Positions 41,470 through 42,245 of a stretch of DNA of 42,245 nucleotides are shown one piece after another. The notes under the pieces are model-generated. The model was not told where the DNA came from. It worked only from the letters and a program-made list of their open reading frames with translations, and ran no database searches. Position 1 is the first letter of the stretch. Each line of letters begins with the position of its first letter. A program made the translations under genes and the position numbers. Source of the DNA: Pseudomonadota bacterium (GTDB taxonomy: Bacteria; Pseudomonadota; Alphaproteobacteria; Puniceispirillales; Marisalimonadaceae); NCBI GenBank assembly GCA_028382005.1, contig JAOESH010000015.1, forward strand, positions 1 through 42,245. The letters run 5' to 3'.

Positions 41470-42011
41470 AATTCTTCAATTCGTTTATCACGTCTGCATA
41501 AAAATCTATAATATTCATACTTATAAGTTTGTTTCTTGTAATAATCTTGATGTTCTAACCTAACAGGATAAAATTTACTTTCTTTTTCAATAGGTACTAT
41601 TGAAGATTTAGGAGTTGCGGATAAAATAATTTGTTTTTCTTCATTGGTTTTGTAATAAATTGCTGGTGTATAAGATCTCCCTCTATCACAAAATTGACCT
41701 TCATTATCCTCGTAATCTATTGTTTTATAAACATGAATAATAAGGTCCTTGAAATTAATTTTTTGTGGATCATAAGTTACCAAAGCAGCTTCTCGATGAT
41801 CCCCCCATTGACCTTGAATATATTTAGGGTTTTTTGTTGTTCCTGCCGTGAAACCACTCACAACCTCTGAAACACCTTTTAATTTTTCCATGTCAGCTTC
41901 TGTACACCAAAAACAGCCGCCAGAATACACAAAAGTATCAGCTAATGACGAGAAAGGTACAATTAAACATAGATACAAAAATGTAAATATTTGGATGATT
42001 AGCTTTTTCAT
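41460..42011 (-). CDS. msrA: Peptide methionine sulfoxide reductase MsrA, exported
   Basis: 183 aa. A signal peptide covers residues 1-24 (cleavage SSLA-D), so the enzyme acts in the periplasm. Catalytic Cys33 sits in SGGCFWCTEAD, and GFTAGTTKNPKY, GDHREAALVTYDP and DRGRSYTPAIYY are the MsrA motifs. A further Cys near the C-terminus (RFLCRRDK) may resolve the disulfide. It reduces methionine-S-sulfoxide. No MsrB or SelU-like partner is visible. Confidence 0.93.
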   Translation of the reverse strand: MKKLIIQIFTFLYLCLIVPFSSLADTFVYSGGCFWCTEADMEKLKGVSEVVSGFTAGTTKNPKYIQGQWGDHREAALVTYDPQKINFKDLIIHVYKTIDYEDNEGQFCDRGRSYTPAIYYKTNEEKQIILSATPKSSIVPIEKESKFYPVRLEHQDYYKKQTYKYEYYRFLCRRDKRIEELND

Positions 42012-42084
42012 ATGAATAAGTATATAATATTTTAAAAATTACTTAAAATTAATTTTTATTTTTCTTTAATTAGGTCAATCAATT

Positions 42085-42245
42085 TTGTTATTTTCAAATA
42101 ATACAAAAGGTATTGTGTTTATTGTTTCAGCAGTATTATGTTTTTCCATTATGAATGGTGTTACTAGATATTTATCAGAGACTTATAATGTTATTACTCT
42201 AAATATGTTTAGATATTGGTTTTTTGCTTTATTTCTAATTATAGT
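42085..42245 (+). CDS. EamA/DMT family transporter (partial, C-terminus beyond right edge)
   Basis: Open frame from TTG at 42085 (AGG upstream) or GTG at 42115, running off the right edge. The visible residues read SNNTKGIVFIVSAVLCFS, then MNGVTRYLS and LNMFRYWFFALFLI, which is the first and start of the second membrane helix of EamA permeases (drug/metabolite exporters), with the conserved RYW/F segment. An in-frame stop lies at 42067-42069. Start codon uncertain. Confidence 0.72.
   Translation, partial: MLFSNNTKGIVFIVSAVLCFSIMNGVTRYLSETYNVITLNMFRYWFFALFLII

Noticed and set aside
1-42245. Genomic island, prophage or CRISPR locus
   Set aside because: No integrase, transposase, phage structural gene or regularly spaced repeat is seen. 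The single tRNA has no adjacent attachment-like repeat or recombinase, and base composition looks even.

Overview
The window is a gene-dense, AT-rich stretch (about 30% G+C by eye) that reads as chromosomal DNA of a streamlined marine alphaproteobacterium. A SAR116/HIMB59-like lineage is my inference; no rRNA or phylogenetic marker settles it. The signs are very short intergenic spaces, many 1-17 bp overlaps, and a gene mix of acyl-CoA dehydrogenases, phytanoyl-CoA-type dioxygenases, SDR enzymes, HyuAB, DUF924, DUF938, DoxX/pirin and long HPF. There is no transposase, integrase, phage gene or CRISPR array. No stretch over 300 bp lacks a gene once the small ORFs at 8599-8730, 32295-32453 and 39148-39318 are counted.

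Layout. (1) 1-5488: a molybdenum hydroxylase (fused Fe-S/Mo subunit cut by the left edge, plus FAD subunit) divergent from a HyuA-HyuB pair. (2) 5551-7185: an acyl-CoA ligase of DmdB/AlkK type. (3) 7343-9734: a redox/stress group (pirin, DoxX, 43-aa Cys protein) divergent from a LysR regulator, with a 16-bp perfect hairpin before doxX. (4) 9736-17996: a CoA-thioester block holding an SDR, an aminoglycoside-phosphotransferase-fold kinase next to an ACAD10/11-type dehydrogenase, a double-hotdog protein, a two-gene acyl-CoA dehydrogenase whose subunits look catalytic and non-catalytic, and a two-subunit CoA-transferase. (5) 18003-25173: a hydroxy-/oxo-acid block with RraA-like aldolase, FMN alpha-hydroxyacid dehydrogenase, ThDP enzyme, split AtuA-type proteins, SDR and beta-hydroxyacid dehydrogenase. 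(6) 25292-29412: flavin reductase plus PhyH dioxygenase, a cobalamin-binding-like protein without a signal peptide, a TauE/SafE permease and a DUF938 methyltransferase. (7) 29416-33682: a tightly overlapped six-gene operon (MFS, 52-aa protein, DUF924, alpha/beta hydrolase, methyltransferase, CitE-like lyase). (8) 33777-39120: second PhyH dioxygenase, class II aldolase, Hsp20, two SDRs and a DapA-like lyase. (9) 39148-42245: tRNA-Arg(UCU), small secreted and barrel proteins, long HPF, exported MsrA and the start of an EamA transporter.

Function. Most of the window looks like carbon scavenging. Carboxylic acids are imported (MFS), activated (ligase, CoA-transferase), oxidised (three ACADs), hydroxylated (two PhyH enzymes, Mo hydroxylase) and cleaved (RraA, CitE-like, class II and DapA-like aldolases) to central metabolites. 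Substrates cannot be assigned from sequence alone. The most promising possibly undescribed modules are the split ACAD10/11-like kinase-dehydrogenase pair with its thioesterase (10645-14221) and the AtuA/AtuA-C/ThDP operon (20002-23425).
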